A stretch of DNA of 64,000 bases from NCBI GenBank assembly GCA_013399875.1, contig VXAZ01006320.1, positions 275,148-339,147 of the forward strand, written 5' to 3'. The notes beneath the pieces are model-generated. The model worked only from the letters and a program-made list of their open reading frames with translations, did not search any database and was not told the origin of the DNA. The DNA comes from Gymnorhina tibicen (Eukaryota; Chordata; Aves; Passeriformes; Artamidae). Below are positions 1 through 14,538 of the stretch, piece by piece (position 1 is the stretch's first letter; the number at the start of each line of letters is the position of its first letter). A program made the translations under genes and the position numbers.

Positions 1-1138
1 CAGCCACTGAAGAAATAGGAGAATCATGGCCTAAGCTGGGTAAATAAATTATCCTGGTAGAGCCCATAGACCAAAAGTTCTTCAAGACTGCAGGCCATGA
101 GGCTGTGCTTATTTACTGCTTGGGTATTAATGGGAGTCCACTCAAGAAGTAGCAGTATCTGAAGCCATTGTTGACCTAGGACATAGTGCTTGTATTCCAT
201 GTTGGTGGGCACATAAAAAGCAAACTCCTTTGATACTAAAGATGAGAAAACGTTCTTAATGTTTTGGAGAAAGAGCTGAGGGGGACATTACAACTTTTCT
301 CTTCTGGGAGCAGAATAGTTTAAGCAGGGAGGGACTGTTTCTTCAGAACAAAAAATAACCGAAGCAAGAACAATATGAACAGTGAGGTGCACATTGTATT
401 AACCAGAAAAAAATTAAACATGCCTGTCAAACCGAAAAAAAGGAGGACTAAAAAAAACCAATGCAAGTGGTGACAGCTGAGGAAGGAAAAAGTAAAAGTG
501 AAAATCGATCTGAAAAGACATTCCACAAAAGGCAGTAGACCTAGAAAAAAAATGCAAAAATAAGACCAAAACCTTAACTGCTCTATTTGACATCTCACTG
601 AACTACTGAACTTATTTAAAGAACTGGTATTACTGATCCAATCATTCAACAAGCACACATACACAGTGGGGCAAAATTCTACATTGATTTTCAAGTGTGT
701 AGTTTTGGAATCAGCCCTGTGCCAGTTTGTGTGTTTTCACTCTGTTGACAATGAAGCTGATGTGCAGATCTGTACCAAGCTCTTAGCAGTGGGAGCTCCC
801 TCGTTAAGTGTTTTTTCTCCAAGAGGCACTTGGTGGTTTTGCTGCCTTGACTCTCTCAGCATCTGAATCATTTGTTTTCTTTACATTTATTTGCTGATTC
901 CAAAAGCTTGCTGTTTCCTTCCCATTATCTACTTCAACCTAATCTCCCTATGTAGCCTCTTTTTTTGTTCCCCTGAAGCCTTTTTGTTATTCGTGCCACT
1001 ATCTAATTATCCCATATAGAGATCTTGCAAATTCTTTTGCTGTTGGTCACTGTTCAGTCAGGATATGGACTAAATAGTTTTTGTTGTGACCTGGCTTTGT
1101 AACAGACTGGCCATTGAAGGAATGAGTCATGAATATTA

Positions 1139-1181
1139 TTTTTTCTTTTTCTTTTTTTTNNNNTTTTTTTTTTTTTTTTTT
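1139..1181. repeat. Poly-T tract with 4-base assembly gap
   Basis: A T-rich run, interrupted by two C, contains four N at 1160-1163. The N probably mark a homopolymer the assembly could not size, so its true length is unknown. Confidence 0.9.
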
Positions 1182-4100
1182 GACACAATCTACAGTTCAG
1201 TAACACTTGAATGTTTTTGAAAGCCATATGAAGGACTCATGCAACTGGAGGAAATCTTAGGAGTCTTGGGTGTGCTTCTGGCCTTTATATGAAATTTTGT
1301 GTTTAAATAACAAATGCAAACTTTCAAATGTAATTTCTTTTTAATTTTAGTTGTTTCTGTCACAGGTTTCTTTTTATGGCTTCTAGCAGGTGGCTGGGCA
1401 GAAGTGTGTGTGCACTACGCATACAGAGGTGCAATCAGCCAGAGAGAAACCCTAAATTTCAGACAGTTTTTTTTTCCCCGACGTTTTGCATGGATGGATA
1501 AGAGTTATGACCACTTAGGGTCATGTAGAGTCTAACAGTGCGTTGCCAGAATTAATGGATGTTAGCACTTGGCCAAATGGCTACTTCTGTTAATGAATTC
1601 TATTTCCTTATGGTTTTGCTCTACTTAAAGCCTTTGTTTACTGCTCTGGGTAGCATTGGTTTGTTTCGGTGCACAACACTGTTGTTTGCACTGTCTTGGT
1701 ATAATTGTCCCATTTTAATCTGAACTTCTTTCTGCGAGCGTACTGAAAGAAATTAAGATTGTCAGCATAGAGTAGTCTATTGGATAGCATCTTTGGGTTT
1801 TGATGTGTTTGTTCTGTTGACCTGCTGAAAAAAAATCTTAAAGTCTATTAGAGATCAAGGCAGGTACGCAAACCCAGAAGCAGGTGGTTCTAAACTGGCA
1901 GAAGTGTGGTTTAGATGAACAAGAGGGTTTTTTCCATGCACATTTAGAGAACAAAAGAAGAGCTGTTTTGAAGTCAGCACTGTAAATGAGCACAGAAATA
2001 ATTTAGTTCTCTATAGTGGATAAAACTTGACTTCTGTGGTTTAATTTGCTTTGCATCCAACTGTTTCTGAAAAAGGAGCAATTGTTTCAACTAAAAATTA
2101 GTGTCATTTGAATCAAATGCAAAAGTTCCCACATTTTCTGGGGAAAAGTTGGATTTTTGAGCTACTTTAGCGATTAGGGATATATTAAATTCAGTTTAGG
2201 AAAAAGCAGTGCTGATCCCTTCATTCTTTCTTCCAAAACACAACTCCTAGGCTCTTTTTCTTCCCTCTTTACAGGATTTAAGTTGAAGTGCTTTAGGGAT
2301 GTCAGCTGCTAAACTGCTTTTAATGGGAAGAAAGGGGACAGACAGCCTGTCTGTGTGTTCTTAGAAGGGAGATGTTCCCCTCCTCAGCTCTTTCAGGAGT
2401 GACAGATGTCAGAGCTGCAGTTTGTGGTTGGTATTCTCTTTCCTGTTTTAAATAAATTTAAAATGCAGTATTGGCTTTTCATACATGAGGAATGACCTTT
2501 CACTGATGCAGTAAAATGCCTTCTAACTTCATCTTGTCTTTTTCAAGCACCTGTTACAAGGATTTTTTTTCCTTGCTGTTGTTTTCATTTCCTAGTGAGA
2601 GGTTTTTCTAGTTGTGAGGTTTTATCCATTTCATTTTGTTTGAATAGTAGAACGTAAATTATTCTTCTCTTTTCTTCCCCCCTCCCTCCAACTTGGAATT
2701 TCAAGATTGCAATGAGTTCTTGAGTCAACACAATTGGGATTTTGGTTTTGGATGGAGGGTAGAGCTGGGGGGAAGACATTCCTGGCTCTATAGTTTGCAT
2801 CATCACTACTTTAAAAATAGAACTTTTGATTTCTGTTTGGAATCTGTGGCATTTGGAAATGTAACTTTTTGTATCTAGGTAGTAAGTTCCTGGGGAGTGT
2901 AAAGAGTTCCCTGGTTACTGGTACAGCTCCCCGAGTGTGTATATTCTGAGTAGTGATAAAATGACTCTTCACTGGCTTTTAACCAGAATCCTGCATGTGA
3001 TTCAAAGACTGAACAAAGTTATGTGAGCTTCATCATCATCATGCAGTGGGAATTCTTTCCGAAGCAGCAAATGGGATGTTCCTGAAGTCAGCTTTAAATA
3101 TGGAAATTTTTGTGCCAGAGCTACAAACTGCACAGAGTTCTGGGTTGGCTGTTGCAAGATGTGGAGAGAGGAGCGCACAGCTGTAAGCTGCACATTAGTG
3201 AGTTATTCCATTCATGAAAGGTTTGAACATAACCTTTTGCTACCTTTTATCCCTGTGATTAACTATTGAGTCAGCAAATCACAGTGTGGTTGTGTTAGCC
3301 AAACTAGAGTTAAAGGACTGTACTGAAAGTAAATATATAAAGGATGCTTTTCCTTTTTTTTTTTTTCCCTTGTGTCAAGAATGACAGTCTGCAATAAAGA
3401 GTACTCATTAGAATCACTTAGTTGAGCAGTACCTATTTCTACTGACAATGTTAAATTTAAACAAGAAACTCCTGGAAATCTCTGTAAACCTGGAGTAAGT
3501 ATTTGTTGAAGCATTAAATCATCTTTTGAAAATAATACATTTTTCCTCCATCTGCTTTGAGAATACTGTGTTTATTCTTTTTATACAGCAAGTGTTACCC
3601 TATAGGTTGAGGGAGAGAGTAGGAAAAAACCACTCAGGCAGCTTTTTGCCCTTACCCATTCTGTGAACTAAGATGAACTTGCAGGGGGGCACACACAGGC
3701 TGCACTTGTTCTAAACCAGTAAAAATGTGGTAGACACAAAACAATTATTCACTGACTGCTTTGTCTCCTAAACCTTCTCATGGCTCCAGCTTACTTTAAA
3801 ATATAGCTACTGAGAAATAACTTCAGGGGGGTGTGTGTGTGCATTTTAACCAGTTTCCAGTGTACACAGTAAGAGTGTCGTCATCATGCTGCAATTTTTT
3901 GTATCATTCACTAATTGTTGTTAAAAACAAAATGAAAGTTTAAAATGCATGTAAAGTCATGTCAGGTTTTATGTGTTGTAACTGTAATCAAAACAGTCTT
4001 CCTTGCTGTGAAATTAATGCATTATGTATAATGAGCCCTGTTTAGTTGTTGTCATCATTCTCTTGTGAGTTACCCACTCATTTACATGATGAATATGAAT

Positions 4101-4829
4101 CAACTTTTCTTTAGGAACGTAGTTCAAGTGCATTGGAAAAATGACGTGAAAAAGAATTACTTTAATCAGGTTTGTATTTGGGGTCTTTAGGCACAATTGT
4201 ATAGAAATTATAATTGATTATGTATATAGGCTCAGACTGATAATTTTTATCTTTGTGGCACTGGCAGATCATAGTCATCCTTGTGGCCTGCCACTAAGTT
4301 AGGTTCTGGATTAATATCTGAACGTGTGCTATGCTGAGTCTCCCTAAACTGGTATGATGATTACACCACACTTTCTTTGCCTAAAGGGATACAGGGCAGA
4401 CACACATCCGTTCTGTCTCCCAGTTACCTGGTGACTCCTTGCTATCCAGTGTTTGCCAGATTTAAGAGATGACTAATGTTTAACAAAGTGCTCAAGTTTC
4501 CATATCTGTGTGATAGCAGAAATTTGCATTAGTATTTACAATCAGGTTTGGTTTTTTTCTACTGATGGGATCCATGTCCAGTCTACATTTTGATTGTAGC
4601 CATCAAAGTACAATTTTTTTATATCTAAGCATCAATGTGAATCAATCTCTAAAGTTCTAATGTGTGCCCAGAGCTGTATAGATCAGTGGTAGGGATTATA
4701 GGTAACTGTTGAGATTTTGGGAATGTCTCTGATGTTATTGTTTGATATTATGTGGAAGCTACAATAAATAAATTTTAGTATTAACCTGTTTGCTGTCTGC
4801 TTTTACCAGTCTCAAATGACTCTTGCCGC

Positions 4830-4891
4830 ACCAAAAAACCCTCCAAAACCAAACAACAAAAACCCACAAAAAACCCACCCCAAAAATCTGA
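4830..4891. repeat. A/C-rich low-complexity tract
   Basis: About 60 bases consist almost only of A and C, in alternating short A runs and CC/CCC blocks. No exact repeat unit is present, so it is low-complexity sequence rather than a clean microsatellite. Confidence 0.75.
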
Positions 4892-5981
4892 AGTAACCTA
4901 CAGCTTCAGGTTGCATCTGGATTCTCCTTGCTGCTGAGCTGCTGCACCTCAGTTCAGACTTAGAGCACCCTCTGCTGTTCTGACCTTAGGGTTCTTCCAA
5001 GGAGAGACTGGCACTTATTCCAAATTGTCTTTTCAAATGGCGAAACCTCAGCTGGTTATCTTGAGGCAGTCTGGTTTTTCATTTGTGGCTAGGGAAACAC
5101 GAGCCCTGCTTTATGGAGGTGAAACTAGAATCTTTATCTTAATGGAAGGAACACTGTCCCCCTTTCCCCTCAATTTCTTTGTCAAAGAGAATTTTACTAT
5201 CAGAATCAATATAGAAAACTAGTTTAATTACATTGGCACAGCTCCCTTTTGTGATTAACCTTAGTGTGGTTTAAGAATGCTGTACAATTTAGCAATAGTT
5301 TGAGTAGATAAGAAGTCATAAAGCAACCGAACTGGAATTACTCTTCAGGGTTGCAGAGCCCCCTCCCCTGCTGCTGTTAAGTAATCAGGTCATATATTCC
5401 CCTAAATAATTTTATCGAGCACCACTTTAAAAAAGTGTTAGATTTCTCACTCATACTGGAAAGCTGTCCTAGAATTTCTCTCTTTGGTTAAAAATCTTGT
5501 CGTTTTCAATATTAAATGTGCATGTATGTCAGTGGCTTTCAGTGCAAATAACTCCTTGTAGTTAAACTGATGCAAACCTTAATGCAGGCAAAATATTTTC
5601 CCTAGAAGAAGCTTCCTCTACTTACAGTATTCTTAAAGTAGGCAAGTGCTAAAATAGTATCTGCTAATGTGACCTGCTCAGTGTTTTTTTGTATCTTTCT
5701 GTGTAGCGATGCTTATTTTAAACCAGATCCTCTAAGTAATGTTAATGATGCTTCCCAGGCGTTATGCACAGCATTGGATTCCCAACAGGATATGAACCCA
5801 TTTAATTATCCCATGTGAAAAGTAGGTTGAGAAATGTATTTGTAGTTTTTTGTAGTCTTCCATTTTCTTTGCCCTGATTGTTTTTCCTCAAAAATGAGCG
5901 TATCCCAAATAAAGAAGTTGCAGCTTCCAGTGAAGCACGAGCAGGCTTGATGAGCCTGTAATGATAAGTGACCTTAATGAG

Positions 5982-6006
5982 ATTTTTTTTTTTCTTTTTT
6001 TTTTTT
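5982..6006. repeat. Poly-T tract
   Basis: A run of T broken by a single C, in intronic DNA. It could be the A-tail of an old insertion on the minus strand, but no recognisable element adjoins it. Confidence 0.7.
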
Positions 6007-8504
6007 AAATTCTGCTGGAGAAACTCTGGTTGAAGCTGTTGTTCCTTGTCTACGTTTTTCAATATTTGAGATTTGGACTTTGTGTTCACTGATGTCAACT
6101 CAAATATATGCCTTTTAAAAATAAATTGAGTGGTTCTGATTTATTAAAGTTACTATGTGGCATTGAGGTACCACAGATTAAAAACTGCAACTCCCAAAAC
6201 ATTTGGTTCAGAAAGTACCTTGAGCTTGACTTACTGCAAAACACTCCCAAAGCTTACAACTTTCAATCTTCTTTCACTAAAAACTGAAATAAACAGAAAG
6301 CACTTTTCAGTATAGCTTTGCTGATTTCATGTTACCTCTAAGTAAGTAAGAACAAGATCCAGATTAGCAGACTCCCTATGAAAAAACCTCTATTGCAAAT
6401 CTTATCTTGAAAACTGAGAGATTAATGAGTTTCTGGAATATGTAGCGTATGAAAAGTGGTATCTCAGGCAAGAAAATTTCAGCCCATTTAAAAGTCAAAG
6501 CATCTTTTAAGTTTAAGCTTGAAAGTTACTAGCAACTTTAAATGGACCAGAAAAGAACAGCAATTTTAAACAGATGTGCAGTGCTCTACAGAATTTTAAG
6601 TTTGTTTGTTTACTTTCTAAGTTATTATGATTTCTATATAGTGCACAATATATAATCTCAATTCTGGGATTTAAAAAACATTTCTGTTCTTTTCTTATGC
6701 TTATTTTTCTTCTCCTCTTTGTCCTGGGCTTTTGCGTTATGATGGCAGACAAAGTGGCTGCTTTTAATAAGAGACTGCTCCACTCCTCTCAGTTTTCCTT
6801 GGAGAGAGGGAGTCACTGTTTGCTGTGGTTGTTGATTTAGTGCCTGGGAAGAATGAGGTTTTTTTGGACCCCTTCCTCATCCCTCTCTTGCTAAGGGAGC
6901 CTGCGTCATTGAGAAATGTTTAACCTTCTGGCCCTGAAGCAGGACTGGAAACTTTGCTGCAAAATCTAGAAGCTAAAACTGGATCTTGAAAATGTTATTT
7001 ATGTGAACTATTCTTTCCTTTGATTTAATTGGGACAGGAGATTGCAGAGCTTGATTTAGAATTTTGAGTAGCAACTAATTTGGAGAGTTAGCAGGGGGGA
7101 AAATAATTTCTTTAGTGAAAAATGGTGAGTAACTGATTTAAGGAAAGAAGAGAGAAGAGCTGGGGGCAGAAAACGGAAAAGTGTGGGAGGACTGAGTGGA
7201 GAAAAATGTCCTAAGATCATAATTCTGGCATTGTCAAGGACTTGAGTAGTTCTTTCTAACTTGTATGAGGAGGCTGGCTGTGCATAATTTTATTCCTATA
7301 ACATAAGTTGCTTGTGGAGAGCCAGGGGCCTAAACTGTGGTGGGAATCTTATTTCCAGGGGCTTGATTTAATAGCAGATACTGCTTCTTGTATATGTCTT
7401 ACTTTCCCAGACTGTCCACTTTTTTCCTTCTGCCTCCTCCCCCATCCTGGACCATGGGGGTGGTTCTAACACTTCTGCAGAAATTCCAGATGTCTGGCTG
7501 CCCTGCTGGAACTACGCTCCATTAACTGAGAGGGAAGAAGACATTCAGGAATCCCAAACATTTCTGCAGCATAACCATAATAAATCTGGCATATCATGAA
7601 ACTGTTGTGCTTGTGCTAATTAAGTATCTAGTGTGCTTGTAGTACAAAGAGTAATCCTGATGTGCCCACAGAGTGTTGATTTTATTTCACATGCTCTGGC
7701 TATCTATACACAGCACATGCCTGTATGTTTATCTTCAAGATATTCCAAACAGAAATGTGACAGCTCTGTCTCTTGGGACCCAATCTCTTTATGGTAAAGT
7801 AATTGAAACTAAAATGAAGAAGCTTGACTCAAGGGTGAAATAATGAAATGGCAGGAAACAGTTTAAACTGACCCAATGATTTGTCATGACCAGTGGGAGG
7901 GAGGGGAAGGGGTTGTACTTTTCCTTCACTCCTGTTTCACAGCAGCTCAGTGCACCTGCTGCTTAGCCCCAGCTGGCTTGGACAATTGGACTTTCTTGTG
8001 AGAAGTCTAAATCACTTTTGAAAACAAACCCGTTAAAACCCCCTCACTTTTCTGACGTGAGCCTAATTAACTCACTGAACTTTCTTAGGAAACCTAGAGC
8101 CCTCAAAAAGAAGGAATGATGAGAGCATAATGCTAGGTTATTTCATCTGGCTTGAGTATACCACTTAAACTCTGTACTGAACAGTGAAGCTGAGGAAGCT
8201 TCAACAGTTTCAACTCTGAAGTCCTAAGTAGGGTGAGAAAACTACTGAACTATAGGTCATGGAACCTATAAATGGTGGCAGTGGCTGGGCAGTAAGTCCA
8301 GGAGGCAGAAAAGATTGGACAGCAATGATAGAATGTTAAGAAATATATTAAATTAGAAGTGAGTGATTTTTAGGAGAATATTAAAAATATGTGCATTTCC
8401 CCAGTATGAGGTTTGTCATGTTAGAATTTGCTTTGTTTTTACTCTGAGGTTGCTACGTATCTATGAATGGACAAACAAGTCCCTGCAAGAAGGGTGGTTA
8501 CATA

Positions 8505-9280
8505 TCTCTCACAGAATGGTTGAAGTTGGAATGTCATCTTCCCCAGCCCCCATGCTCAAGCAGGCTCACCTAGAGCCAGTTGCCTAGGACTGTGTTCAGA
8601 TGGCTTTTGAATATTTCCATGGATGGAGACTTCACAACCTCTCCGGGCAACCTGTGCCAGTGCTCGGTTGTACTCACAGTAAAAAAATTCTTTCCTGATG
8701 TTCGTAGGGAACCTCCTGTGTTTTGGTTTGTGCCCATTGACTCTGGTCCTGTCACTGGGCATCATTTGAGAGGAGTCTGGCTCTGTGTTCTTTGTACCAT
8801 TCCTTCAGGTTTTTAGATGGGTAACATCTCCAGTATGACCATATCTCTTCTATACTGGGGACCTCAGAGCTTGAGCAAGCACTCCAGGTGTGGCCTCATC
8901 AGGGCTGAGAGAGAAGAAGGATCACCTCCCTTGATCTGCTGGCAACATTCCTCCTAGTGCAGCCAGGGAAACCTTCCTTAGCCTTCTTTGTCCAAGGGCA
9001 CATCGCTGTCTCATGTTCAACTTTGGTGTCCGGTGGGATCCCCAGGCCCTTTTCTGCCAAACTGCTTTGTGGCCACTTAGCCCCCGGCATGTGCTGATGC
9101 ACCCTCTGGGCTCGGCCAGTCAGCCACTTTTCAGTCCACCTCACAGTCCCCTCACCCGACTCATACTTCCATCAGCTGCTTCGTGAGGGTCTCGCAGGAG
9201 GCACTGCCAAAGCCTCACTAAGTCAGGGTAGACAATAGCCACTGCTCTCCTCTCTTTCACCGGGTATGTTTCTCCACACT
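8505..9280 (-). mobile_element. CR1 LINE fragment, 5'-truncated and internally deleted
   Basis: The plus strand reads as the reverse complement of an avian CR1 3' region: it begins with the complement of the CR1 tail near 8510 and continues with the typical wording of the last part of ORF2. On the minus strand, 9144-8899 encodes a degraded ORF2 C-terminus that includes the segment VASRSREVILLL, a hallmark of CR1 reverse-transcriptase ORFs, preceded by a recognisable SSLAEKGLG block. The sense strand is therefore minus. Sequence between about 9080 and 9105 joins parts that lie several hundred bases apart in a full element, implying an internal deletion. The 5' end (ORF1 and most of ORF2) is absent, as is usual for CR1. 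Stops and frameshifts make it inactive. The boundaries are approximate; the upstream limit near 9280 is where similarity fades. Confidence 0.92.
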
Positions 9281-12200
9281 ATAGATGAAACCTAAAGACA
9301 GTTTTGCTATCATGCCCCAGGAAAAATATTTTCTGATAGGAGACAATTGTGAGTTCATAGTAAATTCTGGCCTTACTATAGCCTAGTTGCTAAAAGTAAG
9401 CATATGGCAGTGTCTGTACTGTTAAAACTGGTTTTGTTCTAAAGAGTTTGTTCATAAAAGCCACCTGTTAGATGTAATGGCAGCGAGCAGCCAAGCCCTG
9501 TCAGATCATAATGACTGGCAGCCATATAAAAACCGTATATTTTTCCTTTGCATGTTTGTCTATTCCAGTAGATCGTCCACCTGTTTGCTTTTATGCAGTC
9601 CCACTTTAATGGTCCCTCTCTTCCAGAATCTGTGTCTGGATTCATAAAATAGATTCAGTAGCCAAGGAAGGAAGGATACAAGGATTTCTAACTCCAGTTC
9701 TGACGCGCAGACTCTATGTTATATGTAAATCTCTCTACTTGTTTTAACCTAGTTTATCCAACCAAAGGGTTTTTTAATAGATTTGAATTGATTAGAATCC
9801 ATAAATGTGAGGTTCTGACTGATAAGTTCTGGCAAGTTATACCAAAGTGAGAAAGGAAGATCTTAAAGGGGTGTGAGGCAGCTGATGGAAAATAGTGACC
9901 AAAGAGACTTCTCTCTATACTGTTTCAGGTGAGCTTATAGATTTAGGAAGCAAGCAGAACAGGAAGCTGATGTCTGAATCACAACGTCATGTTCCAAGCA
10001 CACTTATCTTTACTGTTGCAAGCACTTAGGCTACATGCCTTCCAATGCTTTTAGGCCAGTTGGTGATTAAGACTCCTGAGATTTGGCAGGTTTTGCTGGG
10101 AAGAGGATACACCCTCACAGTTACTTGTCTTTTTTCTTTGCTTTCATGGCTGAGATTACCAGAAATCTTGAACGTGAGATAAAATTCGTTTTGAAAGTAA
10201 TCATGCTCCTTGCAAAGGAGGCCTGTATCTTTGCCTGCCCAGATCAAACCACATGCAGTATGTTATTGTGCTTTCCCTACTTTTCTAAAATATTTTCTGC
10301 CTTCAAATTTTGCCAGTGATTTTAGTATCATGGGCACTTAAAAAAATAGCAGTCTCACATATGTGGAAGGGTCTTTGGGGCAGAGGTTTGGAACATGGAT
10401 AAGTGCTGGCTAAGTTTAGGATATAAAACTACAGCATTAGTTTTTGTGGCAATTCCCAGTACCCTTGAATTTACATTCTGATACCAAGCAGTAAAAGCAG
10501 GGTATCTCACCCTGGCTTTCACCGCAGGGAGCTCTTGTCTGTGCAAGATTGCTATTTCTTGCTTGAGCTTGGATTTTGCTGAGCATTTGTTTCCATCCAG
10601 ACATGATTCTTCTCAAATGCCTGAAAAAGAAGATTTATTGTGAATTGCATATTTTAGGTCAATTGAGGTTGTTTAGGGAAAATGCTGTGTTTTGGTCCTG
10701 TACCTATCAGTATTGTGACCAAACCATAGGGGAGAGGCACAAATGATGCGTGAACTGGGAGAAGTTATAAATTTCATATCAAGAGTCTGTCTTCTTTTAC
10801 AGCCTTGAACAGCTTTAGATAAAGAACAGTAAACCTGTGGTTTGGTTGATGCAGAATAGGATTCACTTTAAAATGTAGTCTATGGAGAAGGAATGGTAGT
10901 ACTGTCAAAACTGCATCTTCCTAAAGTGATAGGCAAGTGAAAGCATTAAAGGACTTCTTCCACAACAGCATGACCAGAATATTTTTCCTGCTAATGAAAA
11001 GCTGAGTAATTTAGCAGCATCCAGGTAAAAACTATCCCAAATCTAGTCTAAAATTCTCTCCTTCTTGAAATTCATGCTTTATGTTGCACTTAAGGTCTGA
11101 AAGGTCTGCATGTGTGGAGGGGGCATGAATCCATACAAGACCCTGGAGGTTCATTCCAGCATCAGTACATCCATATAATGAGTTTAACCATATAATGGTT
11201 TGTGCCTTGACATTGTCTCAGGCTTATTTCATGTTGTAGCTATAGATTAAAAATCAAACACACGGTACATTTTTATATTGGAAACAGAAATTCAGTTGTT
11301 GAAGCCACCACGAGAGCTTGAGATTAGCACTGATAAATCCAGGGAATAACTGAATTTCAGCACTAAAGGAGGAGCTTGAGCATTTGACGTGGGAGTTGAT
11401 TTATAGATTTTTGGCGATGCAAGAACTGAATTTTACATTCTAAAGAGAAATTTATTTTCTTTCTCAAATAATCCTGACTATAGCACTTTTTTACTGTGGG
11501 GTGAGATGAGCATCTATGATGATGGAAAAGGAGGCCACTACTTTTAGTGGCAGCTGACCACTGAATTGGTTTAGAGGTATTGTAACACTTCGTCTCCTAC
11601 TTCACCTCAACCAAGCCTCCACTACTACCTGATTGTGACAAAGGACTTGAACCACTTTTAGAGAAAAAGTTCAGAGTTGAAAAAAACCCACATCTAAAAT
11701 TATTAGGATTGGCTACTAACGTATTAAATGAATAGGATGGTTTATGCTCTTTTTAGAATTATATCTCCATTAGTGCATAGTTTTTGCAAGTTGTGAAGAA
11801 ATCCTCTGCAACCATAAGGATTTCAATAATATTAAGGGTTGCAATCATAGCCTTTAATGAAAATCTAGATTCTGGGATTGCAATTCTGTATCAGATCAAC
11901 CAAGAATAATGGTCACATTAAGCCTCAACAGTGTTGTAACTGCCCATGTAAACAATGCGTTTGGAGAAAGAAGTAGCTTTCTGGACAAAAGTCACAATCC
12001 TGTAATGAAGGTTTACCTAGTAGCAATTCTGCTCGTATAAACTGAAAAGTAAATGAAGGGTTTGCTAATCCTTTCACAAGCAGTGTGTGAACATAGAGTA
12101 CAGCCTCTCTTGTTTCCTCTCTTGTTTAGGTACTTTAAAAATAGACTGCATTTTCCAAGTGTTTGCAGGTAACCCTCTTGTGCAGTAAGTAGGAGGGTTT

Positions 12201-12654
12201 GATAGAGAAGAAACCTTTTATTTCCAGACGTTTAAAGGATGTGGGAGAGAGAAGTGCAGGATAGCTTTTGCTCAACAACCACAGGAATTAGTGACATAAC
12301 TTTTCAAACTCTTAGACATGCCTTAACATGAGGGGAAGGGTATCTTCCTCCTGTCCTTTCCCAGTTACTCCCTCCTAAAAACAGTTTGCTGTTTTTAAGA
12401 CAAATTCAAATTGCTTCCTTTTCCACTCTATCCTTCTCACTAACCCTCTTGGTCTGGCAGCCAGAACTTCCTCTGTTTTTCTGCTCTTGAGAGCAAACCA
12501 AATGTTTTGGGCTTTGCTGTTTTCACTTGTTCACAGTGGTTTAAATTAAAGTCTGGAATATCTGTAAGAGGAAATGTTTTGAAATGTTTTGAAAAGTCTT
12601 GTGCTCAGTGTTCTCCACTGGTCACAGTGTATACTCACATGTCAGTGCTGTTCA

Positions 12655-12730
12655 CTTAAGAGTTGGACTCGATGCTCCTTGTGGGTCACTTCCAGCTCAG
12701 TATTCTCTGTGATTCTGTGTGTGTGATTCC
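12655..12730 (+). mobile_element. CR1 LINE 3' tail remnant
   Basis: The sequence begins with the CR1 end motif gttggactcgatg, continues through a cacttccagctc-like block and ends in degenerate copies of the CR1 terminal octamer (variants of attctgtg). Only about 75 bases are recognisable, so this is a severely 5'-truncated or eroded copy, in the opposite orientation to the copy at 8.5-9.3 kb. Confidence 0.8.
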
Positions 12731-14538
12731 TGCAATCTCTGGGTGTTCCTGCCTGTCTGCAGTGGTGGGGGTGGGGAAATGCACATCTGCATGTGTGAGC
12801 ACATCTGCCTACCCCTGGAGAAGTTGAAGTTGTTTGGGGAGCATGTGGGTGAATTAGCAGATTAACTAGCCAGGAGGGCTACTAAGAACAATTTTGACTT
12901 GAACCTTGAGTGACTGTCTCTGGCTTGAAACCTCTGACTCTTTTATAACAAGTAAACTATTGCTCTTAGGTAAGAGCAAGGAACTGTTACTTCTTTTGGT
13001 CTAAGTAATTATTTTAGAGCAAGATGAGTAATAGCTGAACTAAAGGAATATATGGAATTCTGTTGTGATTCCAGCTGGAGCAGCTCTCAGTTAAGCCCCT
13101 CCACTGGAGACAAGCACCCCACATTTGAGATGTGGTACTTGATGTGTGCGCTCTCACTGTGAAGCTCGTTGGCTTAGCCAAGGTAATTTGAGCTAATCTT
13201 TCTAACTTTGCACTGGAACAGAGTGAGAGCATTCATACAACCAGTTCTGGGAGCTCACAACAGGGTGGTAACTTGAAGAAGGGCTAGTAACTTTGAACTA
13301 TAAAGAGGTATGCAACAGTGTTTGCATCTAACCAGAATTTATCTACCAAAATGGTAAAAAAACCAAGTAAGATGTGCTTGGATATGTGTTTTTAATTTAC
13401 TTGCTTGTTTTTGTTGGGCTTATATGCACAGTGGGCTGTAGTTGTTTGGAAACTAGTTATAAAACTTCTTTCTCTTAATCCCTCTGCTTTTCTTCTACCC
13501 TCTACTGTGAAGTTTTCTGTCACGGACAGAGTCCTTCCACTGCTTTGGTCAGAGAAATCTACCATTTCTTCTTCTCTGGTCTAGAAATCTCTACTGGGGC
13601 AACACTACTTTTTGTAGTCAAGGAGTGTATATGCAGCTTTTTAGAGCACAGAATTGACAGAACTTCTGTCAGTGGTTTTTTGAAAAAAATCCAACTAAAT
13701 TAACCAACTTTAAAAGTTGCACCATTTTCTTTGGCTGCATAGGCGACACCTTCTGAGCAGATGTAACACTCACATGTAGTAGTATCAGGAGCGTGTGCTA
13801 CATAATGCTTTTGTTTGGACATGATCTGGAGTAGTACAGACTTCTGAACCATTTCTTTCTCTTTATCACACCCAGCTTGCTCAGTGAAGTGGGTCCTGGA
13901 GGGAGGAAGGAGGAGAGGCATGGTCCATAAGTGAACCAACATCTCTTCTTCCCTTCCTCTCTCTCCTTTCCCTCTTTTCAGCCCTTGTAGCAATATTTCC
14001 GGAGTCTCTTTGCAACACTGACATCTGAGTTCCCGGTCTGGGGAGGGGAGAGGTGGGAAAATCAAAAGTTTTGGCTTTGTTGTGCCGCACTCTGCTCCTC
14101 AGGTCTGCAGAGCCTGGGAGAGAGGCAGGGCTGAGTTACTCAGTGTTAGCAGAGGGGGATGGGATTGCTGCTGCTGTCTTTCCACACCTCACTTACCATG
14201 TTGACTTGCCTTGCTGGCTGGAAACTGCTTATCTATGGAGTTAATCAAATGCAGATCAGAGTTGCATTCCTTGGGCTGAACTGATTCTTCTCGGTCCAGT
14301 GTTTTGCAGATAGGGATCGAGGATTTCATGTGCTGTGTGTTTTCAGGGAAAGGCAAACTGACATCTTGGCTGAATCCCAAGGAATGGAGTGGGTGGCAGA
14401 GTTTATATATGGGCTGGGGGTTGATTTGGCTCTAGCTGCTGTGTAAAGTTCACTTTGACAGCTGAAAGATGCAGAGAGAAGCACTTTCAGAATTAGAGAC
14501 AGTGAGGTAATGAGAAAGTGACATAGGAAAGGAAGTGG

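Noticed and set aside
11165..11205. SRF CArG-like sites (ccatataatg repeated twice)
   Set aside because: The A/T core is seven bases or the flanking GG is missing, so neither fits CC(A/T)6GG. Autoregulation by SRF is not supported here.
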